Assembly (NCBI GenBank): GCA_018064455.1
Contig: JAGHVH010000007.1
Coordinates: 29,254 to 93,253, forward strand
Length of the DNA: 64,000 bases
Direction of reading: 5' to 3'
Source: Candidatus Limimonas egerieequi
Lineage (GTDB): Bacteria > Bacillota > Clostridia > Oscillospirales > Acutalibacteraceae
The position numbers and the translations under genes were made by a program. Positions 17,879 through 26,417 of the stretch are shown here, piece by piece; position 1 is the first letter of the stretch; every line of letters starts with the position of its first letter. The notes under the pieces were generated by a model. The model worked only from the letters and a program-made list of their open reading frames with translations, ran no database searches and was not told the DNA's origin.

Positions 17879-19816
17879 ATGTTTGATGTAACCTTTACAT
17901 TTGAAAATGAAGACAGGCAACCGGTGACGGTATCTTGTGCACCTGGAGCAAATTTGCTCCAGGTAGCGCAACATGCCAACGTTGCCATAGATGCGCCATG
18001 CAGCGGTAACGGTGCATGCGGAAAATGTAAAGTAAGACTCATAGAAGGCGAGCTTAACTGCTGGCCTTCAAGCCATATCACAGATGAGGAAAAGGCAGAG
18101 GGCTGGATTCTTTCCTGTGGTTCAAAAGTTGCATCTGACGTAACAGTTATGGTTCCCGATATTGCGGCAGCATATCAGAGCAGAATGCAGACAGCCGACC
18201 TCTCAAGTGGCAAAGAAATTGCTATTTTTGAAAAACTTTTAAGTGACATTAAGGGAGCAGGTGTGGAACTTGTTAACACATTTGCATCTGACCATGTTGA
18301 AATAGATCCACCAACACTTGATGACACACTCCCAGATAATGAGCGTCTTGTAAACGCAATAAAGAAGACTTTTGGTGTTTCAAAAGTAACAATGCCATTC
18401 TCTGCTACAAGGGACCTTGCAAGGAACCTTCGCGAGAATGATTTTAGAGTTCGTATTGTCGGCGAGCACAGGGGCCCCGATTTCTTTGTATACGGTGTCA
18501 CATCATATGATGACCACGAGCCACTCTGTGGCCTTGCCATCGATATTGGTACGACAACCGTATCCGCTGTACTTGTTAACTTAAAAGGCGGGGACCTGCT
18601 CGCCAAAGCTTCTTCTGGCAACGGCCAGATTCGCTATGGCGCAGATGTTATTAACCGTATTATCGAGCAGGGTAAGACAGGTGGCGTAAAGCGCCTTAAG
18701 GACGCAGTTGTCTGTGAGACAATTGAGCCACTTATTACAAAGCTCTGTGAGACTGCCAATGTCTCACCAAGCAAGATACTCAAAGTATGTGTTGCATCTA
18801 ACACAACAATGAACCATCTCTTGCTTGGCGTTGATGCGAACCCAGTTCGTATGGAACCATACATTCCGACTTTCTTCCATGCAGATGACATCTTTGCAAT
18901 GGAGATTGGACTTCATGTAAATCAGAATGCACGCCTCATACTTTGCCCAAATATCGGCTCATATGTAGGCGGTGATATCACCGCTGGTACACTCGCCACA
19001 CTTCTGTGGAACAAAGAGGAATTATCACTCTTTGTTGACCTTGGAACAAATGGTGAGATTGTATTTGGTAATAATGAGTTTATGATGAGCTGTGCATGCT
19101 CTGCTGGTCCTGCCTTTGAGGGTGGAGACATCAGTTGTGGTATGAGAGCTACTGATGGCGCAATTCAAGCCGTTACAATTGACAAGGATACGATGGAGCC
19201 ATCATACGATGTAGTCGGTGGTGATTCTTTCAAGCCAATAGGTCTCTGTGGCTCTGGCATAATAGATTTGATCTCAGAACTTTATCGCTGCGGAATTGTT
19301 AACTCAAAGGGCAAGTACGTGCGTGAAGGCGACAGGGTTAAGTTTGATGAGTACGGCATGGGACGCTATATCATCGTTGATCAGACAAAGTCTGAAACAG
19401 GCAGAGAAATCGCACTCACAGAAGTTGATATTGAAAGCTTCATTAGAGCAAAGGGCGCTATTTACTCTGGAATTGATACACTTCTTTCAAGTCTTGATAT
19501 GGATGCCTCATGTGTTGAGCATTTCTATGTAGCAGGCGGTATTGGAAGCGGAATCAATATTAAAAATGCTATCAATATTGGTATGTTCCCAGATATCGAA
19601 CTTGATAAGTATGAGTATATCGGTAACTCTTCACTTGCTGGTGCGTACACTTGTGTACTTTCAAGGAACGCTGAGAAGAAGGTGAACGAGCTTGCAAGGA
19701 ATATGACATACCTTGAACTTTCAACATATCCAGGATATATGGATAACTTTATTGCAGCTTGTTTCTTGCCACATACTGATTTATCTCGCTTCCCAAATAG
19801 CGTACAGGAGCTTTGA
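17879..19816 (+). CDS. acsV: Corrinoid protein reductive activator (ferredoxin-ASKHA protein, AcsV/RACo)
   Basis: This 645-residue protein belongs to the family that uses ATP hydrolysis to re-reduce the cobalt of the corrinoid iron-sulfur protein when it is oxidised to Co(II). An N-terminal plant-type [2Fe-2S] ferredoxin domain carries the cluster cysteines in APCSGNGACGKCKV, with a fourth in GELNC (residues about 40-60). A linker follows, and from about residue 215 an actin-like ATPase domain starts with GLAIDIGTTTVSAVLV, then SLFVDLGTNGEIVFG and EGGDISCGMRA; the last 100 residues include FYVAGGIGSGI and YMDNFIAACFLPHTD, typical of the family. It lies between acsB and acsD. Its partner substrate in this genome is the AcsD/AcsC-AcsE fusion protein. 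Confidence 0.93.
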   Translation: MFDVTFTFENEDRQPVTVSCAPGANLLQVAQHANVAIDAPCSGNGACGKCKVRLIEGELNCWPSSHITDEEKAEGWILSCGSKVASDVTVMVPDIAAAYQSRMQTADLSSGKEIAIFEKLLSDIKGAGVELVNTFASDHVEIDPPTLDDTLPDNERLVNAIKKTFGVSKVTMPFSATRDLARNLRENDFRVRIVGEHRGPDFFVYGVTSYDDHEPLCGLAIDIGTTTVSAVLVNLKGGDLLAKASSGNGQIRYGADVINRIIEQGKTGGVKRLKDAVVCETIEPLITKLCETANVSPSKILKVCVASNTTMNHLLLGVDANPVRMEPYIPTFFHADDIFAMEIGLHVNQNARLILCPNIGSYVGGDITAGTLATLLWNKEELSLFVDLGTNGEIVFGNNEFMMSCACSAGPAFEGGDISCGMRATDGAIQAVTIDKDTMEPSYDVVGGDSFKPIGLCGSGIIDLISELYRCGIVNSKGKYVREGDRVKFDEYGMGRYIIVDQTKSETGREIALTEVDIESFIRAKGAIYSGIDTLLSSLDMDASCVEHFYVAGGIGSGINIKNAINIGMFPDIELDKYEYIGNSSLAGAYTCVLSRNAEKKVNELARNMTYLELSTYPGYMDNFIAACFLPHTDLSRFPNSVQEL

Positions 19817-20442
19817 TGATGGAAGTTAAAAACAATATTAAAGAAGTACCACTCGCACATTACTTAGAGGAGTACAAAAAAATAAATCCAGATGATGCAT
19901 CAGCAAGGTGCAAGGCAGAGTTTGATGGTAAGGCTTTTAAAATCAACTTCCTTGGTGATACTTACACATTGACTTGGCCAGAGTTTTCTATATCTTGCGA
20001 AAACTCTAACGCTTTTGCACTTACTGATTTAAAAGGGCAGACATTCCTTTTACGTATCATCCTTGAGATGGAAAACCATCTCTTCCTCGGAAAGTATAAG
20101 ACTTTCCGTGAGATGCCTTGGGGCGAGATGTATATCGAGCCGTTTACCGGCAGATGCCTCACGCGCTCAGCGTTTACCTTTGGCACTGATGTTGCAAAGT
20201 TTCGCAAGGCATGCGAAACACTTGGCGCAACACCAGTTGACCACGCTGACGCCGCCTTCGGCTTTGAGGTACTCGACGGTTACTTTATTCAGATATTAAT
20301 TTGGGAGGGTGACGACGAATTTAGTCCTTCCGCTCAAATTCTTTATTCGGACAATTTTGAAACAAGTTTCGCTGCAGAGGATAGAGTAGTTATAGCAGAG
20401 ATGCTTATTACAAAAATCAAAGCGACAATGAAAGGGGTATAA
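19816..20442 (+). CDS. DUF3786 domain protein
   Basis: A 208-209-residue cytoplasmic protein of unknown function that resembles the DUF3786 family, which is frequent beside corrinoid and CODH genes in anaerobes. Visible features are an early YLEEYKKINPDDASARC, FLGDTYTLTWPEF near 50, a central MPWGEMYIEPFTGRCLTRSAF near 105 and LIWEGDDEFSPSAQILYSDNF near 160. It has no metal-cluster motif or membrane segment. Two adjacent ATG codons (19816 and 19819) are possible starts; GGAG at 19807-19810 favours the second slightly, and the first overlaps the acsV stop. The tight coupling to acsV and to the nickel genes suggests a role in cofactor maturation or corrinoid reactivation; this is inference. Confidence 0.8.
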   Translation: MMEVKNNIKEVPLAHYLEEYKKINPDDASARCKAEFDGKAFKINFLGDTYTLTWPEFSISCENSNAFALTDLKGQTFLLRIILEMENHLFLGKYKTFREMPWGEMYIEPFTGRCLTRSAFTFGTDVAKFRKACETLGATPVDHADAAFGFEVLDGYFIQILIWEGDDEFSPSAQILYSDNFETSFAAEDRVVIAEMLITKIKATMKGV

Positions 20443-20444
20443 CT

Positions 20445-20684
20445 ATGCATATGCATCACGAACACGATGACCACCATGACGTTGCGCCAAAGGAGCAACT
20501 TATTGCTTTGATGAAGTATATGGTAGGCCACAATGCCGAACACACACATGAACTCGAACACCTAGCTCTCGATATTAAGGAGGCAGGCGAGGAGTCAACA
20601 TATGAAACAATTATGGAAGCAGTAGAAAACTATCACAAGGGAAACGAAATCCTTGCTGATGCATTGGCCAAGATTTCAGAATAG
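20445..20684 (+). CDS. Small His-rich protein, probable nickel-binding accessory factor
   Basis: A 79-residue soluble protein starting MHMHHEHDDHHD, with six histidines and three aspartates in the first dozen residues, followed by a helical body (YMVGHNAEHTHELEHLALDIKEAGE) with more histidines. The pattern is that of a metal store or chaperone. It is not homologous in sequence to the R. rubrum nickel chaperone CooJ as far as I can see, but it plays an analogous card: a His cluster in a small protein inside a CODH operon. Neighbours are CooT and a second CooC, both nickel-handling, so nickel is the likely metal. The start at 20445 is preceded by AAAGGGG. A second in-frame ATG at 20451 would remove only two residues. 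Confidence 0.82.
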   Translation: MHMHHEHDDHHDVAPKEQLIALMKYMVGHNAEHTHELEHLALDIKEAGEESTYETIMEAVENYHKGNEILADALAKISE

Positions 20685-20694
20685 AGGTTTTATT

Positions 20695-20886
20695 ATGTGC
20701 TTATCAACAGTTTATAGGAACTCACTTGAGGACGAAGGAAACGTTATCATGAGTAATGTTTCTAAAATTGAAGTAAATGATAACATCGTAGTTGTAACAG
20801 ACCTTTTCGAGCGCACACTTGAGATTGAGGGCACTTTAAAGTATTTGGATCTCGTTGGCGCAAAGGCTGTAATTGCAACTGCGTAA
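20695..20886 (+). CDS. cooT: CooT family nickel-binding protein
   Basis: A 63-residue protein with the CooT pattern: it begins MCLSTVY, where the cysteine at position 2 is the nickel ligand, and continues as a small beta-rich domain, VSKIEVNDNIVVVTDLFERTLEIEGTLKYLDLVGAKAVI. CooT proteins form dimers that bind one Ni(II) and assist CO dehydrogenase activation. The start must be the ATG at 20695, because AGAGG at 20683-20687 is 7 bases upstream and this gives the MC start; a longer in-frame version from 20653 would overlap the preceding gene and hide the cysteine. It is preceded by the His-rich protein and followed by cooC copy 2. Confidence 0.85.
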   Translation: MCLSTVYRNSLEDEGNVIMSNVSKIEVNDNIVVVTDLFERTLEIEGTLKYLDLVGAKAVIATA

Positions 20887-20900
20887 TCTAGGAGAATAAC

Positions 20901-21668
20901 ATGGCAACAAAAACAATTGCTGTAGCCGGAAAGGGTGGCGTCGGAAAGACAACCACCTGCGGTATGCTTATTGATTATTTAACTAAAAAAAGTCAGGCTC
21001 CACTTCTTGTTGTGGACGCTGATGCGAACTCAAATCTCAACGAGGTTTTAGGCGTAGAGGCTGAGGTTACTCTGGGCTCAATTCGTGAGGAGATTGCTCA
21101 CTCAGAAATTGACGGGAAAATCCCAGATGGAATGTCAAAGGCTGACTATGCAGAATTTAAATTTGAGGATGCACTTATCGAAGAGAAAGACTTCGATATG
21201 ATTGTAATGGGACGCACACAGGGCCAGGGTTGTTATTGCTTTGTTAATGGTCTTTTGAAGTCTCAAATAGATAAATACATTAAAAATTACAGTTACACTG
21301 TAATCGACAATGAGGCTGGACTTGAGCACATCAGCAGAGGAACACTTCCACATGTTGACGTTATGTTCCTCGTTTCTGACTGTTCACGTCGTGGAATTCA
21401 AGCTGTCGCTCGAATTCGTGACATGATTGATGAACTTAAACTCAACCCAGGCGAGATTTATCTCATTGTAAACAGGGCTCCAAACGGGGAACTCAGTGAC
21501 GGCGTAAAAGAGGAGATAGAGAAGCACAATTTACCACTTCTTGGAGTACTCCCTCACGATGACCTCGTTTATGAATATGACTGTGATGGTAAACCAACAG
21601 CGTATGTTCCAGATACCACACCAGTCAAGGCAAAGCTTTTCGAACTCATGAAAAAGATCGATATTTAA
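20901..21668 (+). CDS. cooC: CooC-type ATPase for CODH/ACS nickel maturation, copy 2
   Basis: A second MinD-like CooC ATPase, 255 residues. Walker A GKGGVGKTTTCG is at residues 10-21, DADANSNLNEVLG near 38, MGRTQGQGCYCFVNGLLK near 105 holds the CxC metal-dimer motif in the form GCYC, and DNEAGLEHISRGT near 137 matches the family. Compared with copy 1 the region around the first switch is different (ISKMRTLVEERTG there, LGSIREEIAHSEIDGK here), so the two are old paralogues and not a recent duplication. It follows cooT directly and precedes acsD. Having two suggests separate client sites (C-cluster in AcsA, A-cluster in AcsB); the split of tasks is inference. Confidence 0.92.
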   Translation: MATKTIAVAGKGGVGKTTTCGMLIDYLTKKSQAPLLVVDADANSNLNEVLGVEAEVTLGSIREEIAHSEIDGKIPDGMSKADYAEFKFEDALIEEKDFDMIVMGRTQGQGCYCFVNGLLKSQIDKYIKNYSYTVIDNEAGLEHISRGTLPHVDVMFLVSDCSRRGIQAVARIRDMIDELKLNPGEIYLIVNRAPNGELSDGVKEEIEKHNLPLLGVLPHDDLVYEYDCDGKPTAYVPDTTPVKAKLFELMKKIDI

Positions 21669-21712
21669 ATTAGGTAGTAAATTTTTTGTATATCAAGAAA
21701 GGATTGAGAAAA

Positions 21713-22657
21713 ATGGCTTTTGAAGCAAAACTCCAAGCATTTAACTCAAAGGTTAACGCAGTAACTCTTGGTACTGGCGACAAGGCTATCACTATTGGTG
21801 GTCAAAATGTAATGCCTTTTTACACATTTGATGCTGCAATTGAAAACCCACAGAAGGTTGGCGTTGAAATCTCTGACCTTGGTATGGAAATGTGCACAGT
21901 TGATGGACTTAAGGACTTCTATGCTGGCTGCAACACAGTTGTAGACATGGCTAAGAAGGCTGAGACAATCGAAGGCGCATCTTTCATCTGCCTTCACCTT
22001 GAATCTGCTGATCCAAACGGTGCGGATACAAGCGTTGAGGATTGTGTAAAACTCGCAAAAGACGTTGCTGATGCTATCAGCATGCCACTCGTTGTTATGG
22101 GTTGCAAAAATGTTGATAAGGATGCTGAAATCTTCAATAAGGTTTCAGAGGCACTTGAGGGTAAGAACATCCTCGTATTGTCAGCAAGAGAAGAGAACTA
22201 CAAGACAGTAGGCGCATCTGCTGGCCTTGCATATGGTCAGAAGGTTGGCGCTGAGTCAGCTGTTGATATCAACCTTGCAAAGCAGCTTAACACAATGCTT
22301 TCACAGCTCGGTGTTAATGAGCAGGCTATCGTTATGAACGCTGGTTCTGCAGCAGCAGGTTATGGTTATGAGTATGTTGCTTCAACACTCGATAGAATTC
22401 GTTTGGCAGCACTCACACAGGGCGACGCACAGCTTGCAATGCCTATCATCACTCCAGTATCTACTGAGACATACGGCGTTAAGGAATCAATTATGCCAGA
22501 GTCAGAGATGCCAGAGTGGGGTAGCATGGAAGAGCGTGCAATCGAGATGGAAATTACAACAGCAGCTGCCGCATTAACAGGCGGCGCTGACGCTGTTATT
22601 CTTCGTCACCCAGAATCAATTAAAACAATTGCAGCAATGATTGCTGCTCTTAACTAA
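21713..22657 (+). CDS. acsD: Corrinoid iron-sulfur protein small (delta) subunit
   Basis: AcsD is the small subunit of the heterodimeric corrinoid iron-sulfur protein, a TIM barrel that helps position methylcobamide between methyltransferase and ACS. The sequence has ITIGGQNVMPFYTFDAAIENPQKVGVEISDLG near residue 20, SADPNGADTS near 95 and GYGYEYVASTLDRIR near 220, all typical. The start is placed at the ATG at 21713 (MAFEAKLQAF) with GAAAGGA about 10 bases upstream; a TTG at 21686 is in frame but has no ribosome site. The resulting 314 residues fit the family. It lies 14 bases before the AcsC-AcsE fusion gene, its obligate partner. Confidence 0.94.
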   Translation: MAFEAKLQAFNSKVNAVTLGTGDKAITIGGQNVMPFYTFDAAIENPQKVGVEISDLGMEMCTVDGLKDFYAGCNTVVDMAKKAETIEGASFICLHLESADPNGADTSVEDCVKLAKDVADAISMPLVVMGCKNVDKDAEIFNKVSEALEGKNILVLSAREENYKTVGASAGLAYGQKVGAESAVDINLAKQLNTMLSQLGVNEQAIVMNAGSAAAGYGYEYVASTLDRIRLAALTQGDAQLAMPIITPVSTETYGVKESIMPESEMPEWGSMEERAIEMEITTAAAALTGGADAVILRHPESIKTIAAMIAALN

Positions 22658-22671
22658 GGAGGGATTTCGTA

Positions 22672-24957
22672 ATGGCAGTAAAAGGACTTGACATATTTAA
22701 ATTGTCACCAAAGACAAACTGTAAAGAATGCGGAAGCCCTACTTGTATGGCTTTCTGCATGAAGGTTGCACAGGGCGCAGTTCCAATTGAGCAGTGCCCA
22801 CATATGTCTGATGAAGCTAAGGCTTTACTTTCAGAGGCAACAGCACCAGCAATGAAGACAATCAAGATTGGTGCAGGCGATGCTGAAATCACACTCGGTG
22901 GTGAGACAGTTCTCTATCGTCACGACAAGACATTCGTATCAAAGAACGTTTTCGCAGTTCCTGTTTGCACATGCATGGATGATGCAGCAGTTGATGCAAA
23001 GCTTGAATCACTTAAGAAGATCGATTACGAGCGTATCGGTGAGCGCGAATTCGTAGAATCTATTTATGTTCACGGTGAGGGCGACAAGATTGTTGACCTT
23101 GCAAAGAAGGCTGCTGCAACAGGTCGCGTTGTTATCGTTGAGACAACAGACGTTGACGCTGCAAAGGCTGCTATTGACGCTATCAAGGACACAAAGCCAG
23201 TTCTCTGTGGCGCAACAAAGGACAACTTTGCTGCAATGAACGAGATAGCTACTGCTGCTGGCATCGCTCTTGGCGTATGCGGCGACAGCATTGACGATAT
23301 CTATGATACAATCAAGGCACTTGAGGATGCAGGCAACAAGAACCTCATTATCAACGTAACAGGTGCTGATGTTAAGGAAACACTCAAGAATGCAGTATTC
23401 TGCCGTCGTGGCGCTATCAAGGATAGCGACAAGTCTCTTGGTTACCCATCAATCGTTAACCTTTCAAGACTTGCTAAGGGTGATCTTCATCTTCAGACTG
23501 CTTTCGCATCACTCTTCACACTCAAGTACGGTTCAATCATCGTAATGGAAGATATGACAATGGCTGAGGCGCTTCCTCTTTATGGCCTTCGTCAGAACAT
23601 CTACACTGACCCTCAGAAGCCAATGAAGGTTGAGCCAGGTATCTATCCAATCAACGGTGCAGGCCCAGATGATCCTTGTATCCTCACAGTTGACTTTGCA
23701 CTTACATACTTCCTTGTATCAGGTGAAATTGAGCGTTCAAAGGTTCCAGTTAACCTCCTCATCACAGATGCATCAGGTATGTCAGTACTCACAGCTTGGG
23801 CTGCTGGTAAGTTCTCATCATCAACAGTTAAGAAGTTCTTTGATGAGTTTGATATAGCTAGCAAGATCAATAACCGCACACTTATCCTTCCTGGTAAGGT
23901 TGCAGTTATGAAGGGCGAAATCGCTGACAAACTTCCTGAGTGGAACGTAGTAGTTGGTACTCGTGAAGCAGTTGAAATCGTTAAGTACTTAAGAGACGGC
24001 GAGTACGTCAAGGCAGCAGAGGCTGCAGCTGCATCTAAGGCAGATGCACCAAAGGCTGAAGCTAAGGTTGTTGACGAGAACGCACCACTTGATTTCGAAA
24101 GAATAGCTGCTAGCATTCCAGAAATCAAGAAGGTTGATATGGGCGTTACATACAAGACTCGTAATGTTGACTCTCAGAAGTTCATCACTATCGGTGAGCG
24201 TATTCACTGCATAAGCCCAACAATCAAGGCTGCTTTCGACAACTGGGATCCAGAGCCAATCCTCAAGCGTGCTGCTGAGCAGATTGCTGCTGGTGCAACA
24301 TATCTCGATGTTAACATCGGACCTGCAGAATCAAATGGTCCTGAACTTATGACTTGGGCTGTTAAACTCCTCCAGGAAAACTTCAACAACGTACCACTTG
24401 CTCTCGATACAGCTAACAAGAAGGCTATTGAGGCTGGTATCAAGGTTTATAACCGTACAAACGGTAAGCCAATCGTAAACTCAGCTGACGCTGGTTCTCG
24501 TATTGACAACATCAACCTTGCTGCTGCAAATGACGCAATCGTTATCGCACTTTGCTCTGCTGATGGTATCGCAAAGGATAACGAAGAGCGCATGATGCAC
24601 TGCCACAAGATGCTCGACCTTGGTATGTCACTTGGTATGGAATCAGACGATTTGTGGTTCGACCCACTCTTCCTCGTTGTTAAGGGCATGCAGGACAAGC
24701 AGATGGACGTTCTTAATGCTATTAAGATGTTTGCTGATGAAGGACTTAAGTCAACAGGTGGTCTTTCTAACAACTCTAATGGTGCTCCAAAGGAAGTTCG
24801 TCCAATCATGGATTCAACTCTCGTTGCTATGTGCATGATGCAGGGTCTTACATCTGCTATCGTTAACCCATGCGACAAGAGACTTATGGAGACAATCAAG
24901 TCTGCTGACATCTTCAAGAACAACGAGCTTTATTCAGACTCTTATCTTGATATGTAA
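22672..24957 (+). CDS. acsC-acsE: AcsC-AcsE fusion: corrinoid protein large subunit joined to methyltetrahydrofolate methyltransferase
   Basis: A single 761-residue reading frame carries two normally separate proteins. Residues 1 to about 440 are AcsC: the [4Fe-4S] cysteines at C17, C20, C25 and C42 (TNCKECGSPTC ... EQC), the TIM barrel, and the corrinoid-binding C-terminal part with LLITDASGMSVLTAWAAGKFS and VVGTREAVEIVKYL. Residues about 444-500 form an Ala/Lys/Glu-rich linker. Residues about 504-761 are a complete pterin-binding methyltransferase of the AcsE type: ITIGERIHCISPTIKAAF, GATYLDVNIGP, PLALDTANKKAIEAG, NSADAGSRIDNI, WFDPLFLVV and GGLSNNSNGAPKEVRPIM. No separate acsE occurs in the window. 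The reaction chain is methyl-THF to cobalt on the same polypeptide, then to ACS. The gene ends the operon at a terminator. Confidence 0.93.
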   Translation: MAVKGLDIFKLSPKTNCKECGSPTCMAFCMKVAQGAVPIEQCPHMSDEAKALLSEATAPAMKTIKIGAGDAEITLGGETVLYRHDKTFVSKNVFAVPVCTCMDDAAVDAKLESLKKIDYERIGEREFVESIYVHGEGDKIVDLAKKAAATGRVVIVETTDVDAAKAAIDAIKDTKPVLCGATKDNFAAMNEIATAAGIALGVCGDSIDDIYDTIKALEDAGNKNLIINVTGADVKETLKNAVFCRRGAIKDSDKSLGYPSIVNLSRLAKGDLHLQTAFASLFTLKYGSIIVMEDMTMAEALPLYGLRQNIYTDPQKPMKVEPGIYPINGAGPDDPCILTVDFALTYFLVSGEIERSKVPVNLLITDASGMSVLTAWAAGKFSSSTVKKFFDEFDIASKINNRTLILPGKVAVMKGEIADKLPEWNVVVGTREAVEIVKYLRDGEYVKAAEAAAASKADAPKAEAKVVDENAPLDFERIAASIPEIKKVDMGVTYKTRNVDSQKFITIGERIHCISPTIKAAFDNWDPEPILKRAAEQIAAGATYLDVNIGPAESNGPELMTWAVKLLQENFNNVPLALDTANKKAIEAGIKVYNRTNGKPIVNSADAGSRIDNINLAAANDAIVIALCSADGIAKDNEERMMHCHKMLDLGMSLGMESDDLWFDPLFLVVKGMQDKQMDVLNAIKMFADEGLKSTGGLSNNSNGAPKEVRPIMDSTLVAMCMMQGLTSAIVNPCDKRLMETIKSADIFKNNELYSDSYLDM

Positions 24958-24974
24958 TTAATCTTATAAAAATT

Positions 24975-25006
24975 GCGCTCGAGTGTTTACACTCGGGCGT
25001 TTTTTT
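24975..25006 (+). terminator. Terminator of the CODH/ACS operon
   Basis: GCGCTCGAGTG at 24975-24985 pairs with CACTCGGGCGT at 24990-25000 (with G-T pairs) over loop TTTA, followed by TTTTTT. Confidence 0.9.
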
Positions 25007-25058
25007 GATAAAATATTTGTGTCTCATATTCGGAAATATATAAAGGAGGTTTATCGAA

Positions 25059-26303
25059 ATGAGTGAGAAATTTGATGCTCTTATCGCTAATAAAGACAAG
25101 AGTGCGCAGTACATGCTTGACGAAATCACACATATCTGTAAGGACATGCCAAAGCGTGACCCAGGTTCAGACGGTGAGAGAATCGCTAGTGAGTACATGG
25201 CAGAAGTTTTGAAGAACGAATGTGGTTGTGAGAAGGTTGACATCGAGTCATTCGACGAGAATCCAGGTTCTTTCTATGGTTGGATTCATATCACATTCAC
25301 ACTTTGCTTCATCGCACTTATTCTTATTCCACTTTGCCCAGGTAGCACAGTAGCAGCAGCTATCGGTATTGCTTGTGTAATCCTCGGTTGGGCACTTGCA
25401 CTCTTACAGTTCGGTCTTTACAAGAAAGTAGTAGACTTCATGTTCCCTAAGAAGGTTGGTACTAACGTAACAGCTATCAAGTCTTGCACAGGTGAAGTTA
25501 AGAGAAGAATCTTCTTCAACGGTCATCAGGATGCAGCTTGGGAGTGGCCAGCAAACTTCCTTGGTGGCGGCGTTCTTTTCGAAGGCCTTATCATCATCGC
25601 AGCTATTGGTACACTTTACTATCTTGGTCTTGACATCTCTATCCTTGTTGCTGGTACACTTACAGCAACAGCTAAGAAGATGGCTTACATCGGTCTTGTA
25701 TTCGTTCCTTTCTGGATTTACATGTTCTTCATGTGGAACCGCAACCGTATCGTTGACGGTGCTAACGACAACCTTTCAGGTTGCTACATGGGTATCGCTA
25801 TCCTCAAGGCAATGAAGGAAGCTGGCATCGAGCTTGAAAACACAGAAGTAGGCGTTATCCTCTCTGGTTCTGAGGAAGCTGGTCTTCGTGGCTCAAAGGC
25901 ATGGTGCGAGGCTCACAAGGGTGAGTTCCAGGATGTTCCTACATTCATCTATTCTTATGATACAATTCACGATCCTAAGTATCTCCTTACTAACTATCGT
26001 GACCTTAACGCTACTGTAAAGGCTGACAAGGACGTATCTGACCTCTTCATGGAAGCAGCTGCAGAGCTCAACATCCAGTGCAAGAAGGGCATGGTTCCTC
26101 CACTTGGTGGCGCTACAGATAACGCAGCTTTCGCACAGGGCGGTTTCCGTTCAACAGGTATCACTGGTCTTAACCACAACCTTGAGAACTACTATCATAC
26201 ACGTCGTGACTCATACGACAACATGGACCTTAAGGGTCTTGCTGATTGCTATGCAGTATCAGTTCGTGTACTTGATAAGTTTGATGAAGGCGCAAAGCAA
26301 TAA
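25059..26303 (+). CDS. M28-type zinc peptidase with membrane insertions, copy 1
   Basis: A 414-residue metallopeptidase-like protein of the M28 (aminopeptidase) clan. All five expected zinc-site elements are present: GHQDAAWEW near 155 (H, D), GANDNLSG near 235 (bridging D), GSEEAGLRG near 270 (catalytic E and ligand E), YSYDTIHD near 300 (D) and YYHTRRDSYDN near 377 (H). Unusually, hydrophobic stretches are inserted: residues about 73-115 (two helices) before the first motif, and about 168-228 between the HxD motif and the second aspartate. The protein therefore seems anchored in the membrane with the active site on one face. No signal peptide is seen. It has its own ribosome site AAAGGAGG, is flanked by terminators on both sides, and has a paralogue directly downstream. 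Confidence 0.85.
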   Translation: MSEKFDALIANKDKSAQYMLDEITHICKDMPKRDPGSDGERIASEYMAEVLKNECGCEKVDIESFDENPGSFYGWIHITFTLCFIALILIPLCPGSTVAAAIGIACVILGWALALLQFGLYKKVVDFMFPKKVGTNVTAIKSCTGEVKRRIFFNGHQDAAWEWPANFLGGGVLFEGLIIIAAIGTLYYLGLDISILVAGTLTATAKKMAYIGLVFVPFWIYMFFMWNRNRIVDGANDNLSGCYMGIAILKAMKEAGIELENTEVGVILSGSEEAGLRGSKAWCEAHKGEFQDVPTFIYSYDTIHDPKYLLTNYRDLNATVKADKDVSDLFMEAAAELNIQCKKGMVPPLGGATDNAAFAQGGFRSTGITGLNHNLENYYHTRRDSYDNMDLKGLADCYAVSVRVLDKFDEGAKQ

Positions 26304-26337
26304 GACTAAAAAGTGACAACTTAATTTGTTAACTTTG

Positions 26338-26373
26338 AGGCTAGGTTTTAATTGAAAACCTAGCCTCTTTTTG
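26338..26373 (+). terminator. Terminator between the two M28 genes
   Basis: GAGGCTAGGTTTT at 26338-26350 pairs perfectly with AAAACCTAGCCTC at 26356-26368, then TTTTT. Confidence 0.95.
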
Positions 26374-26417
26374 ATATTATATTAAACGTTAAATTAATAA
26401 TAAGGAGATGTATTGAA

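Noticed and set aside
20445..20684. Zinc or cobalt transporter.
   Set aside because: The protein is 79 residues and soluble, with no membrane helix; the histidines fit a metal store or chaperone.
23643..24155. A 170-codon reading frame on the minus strand inside the AcsC-AcsE gene, and similar long ones at 24447-24923, 11345-11812 and 18175-18621.
   Set aside because: They lie fully antisense to strongly supported genes, have low-complexity composition typical of reversed coding strands, and lack ribosome sites.
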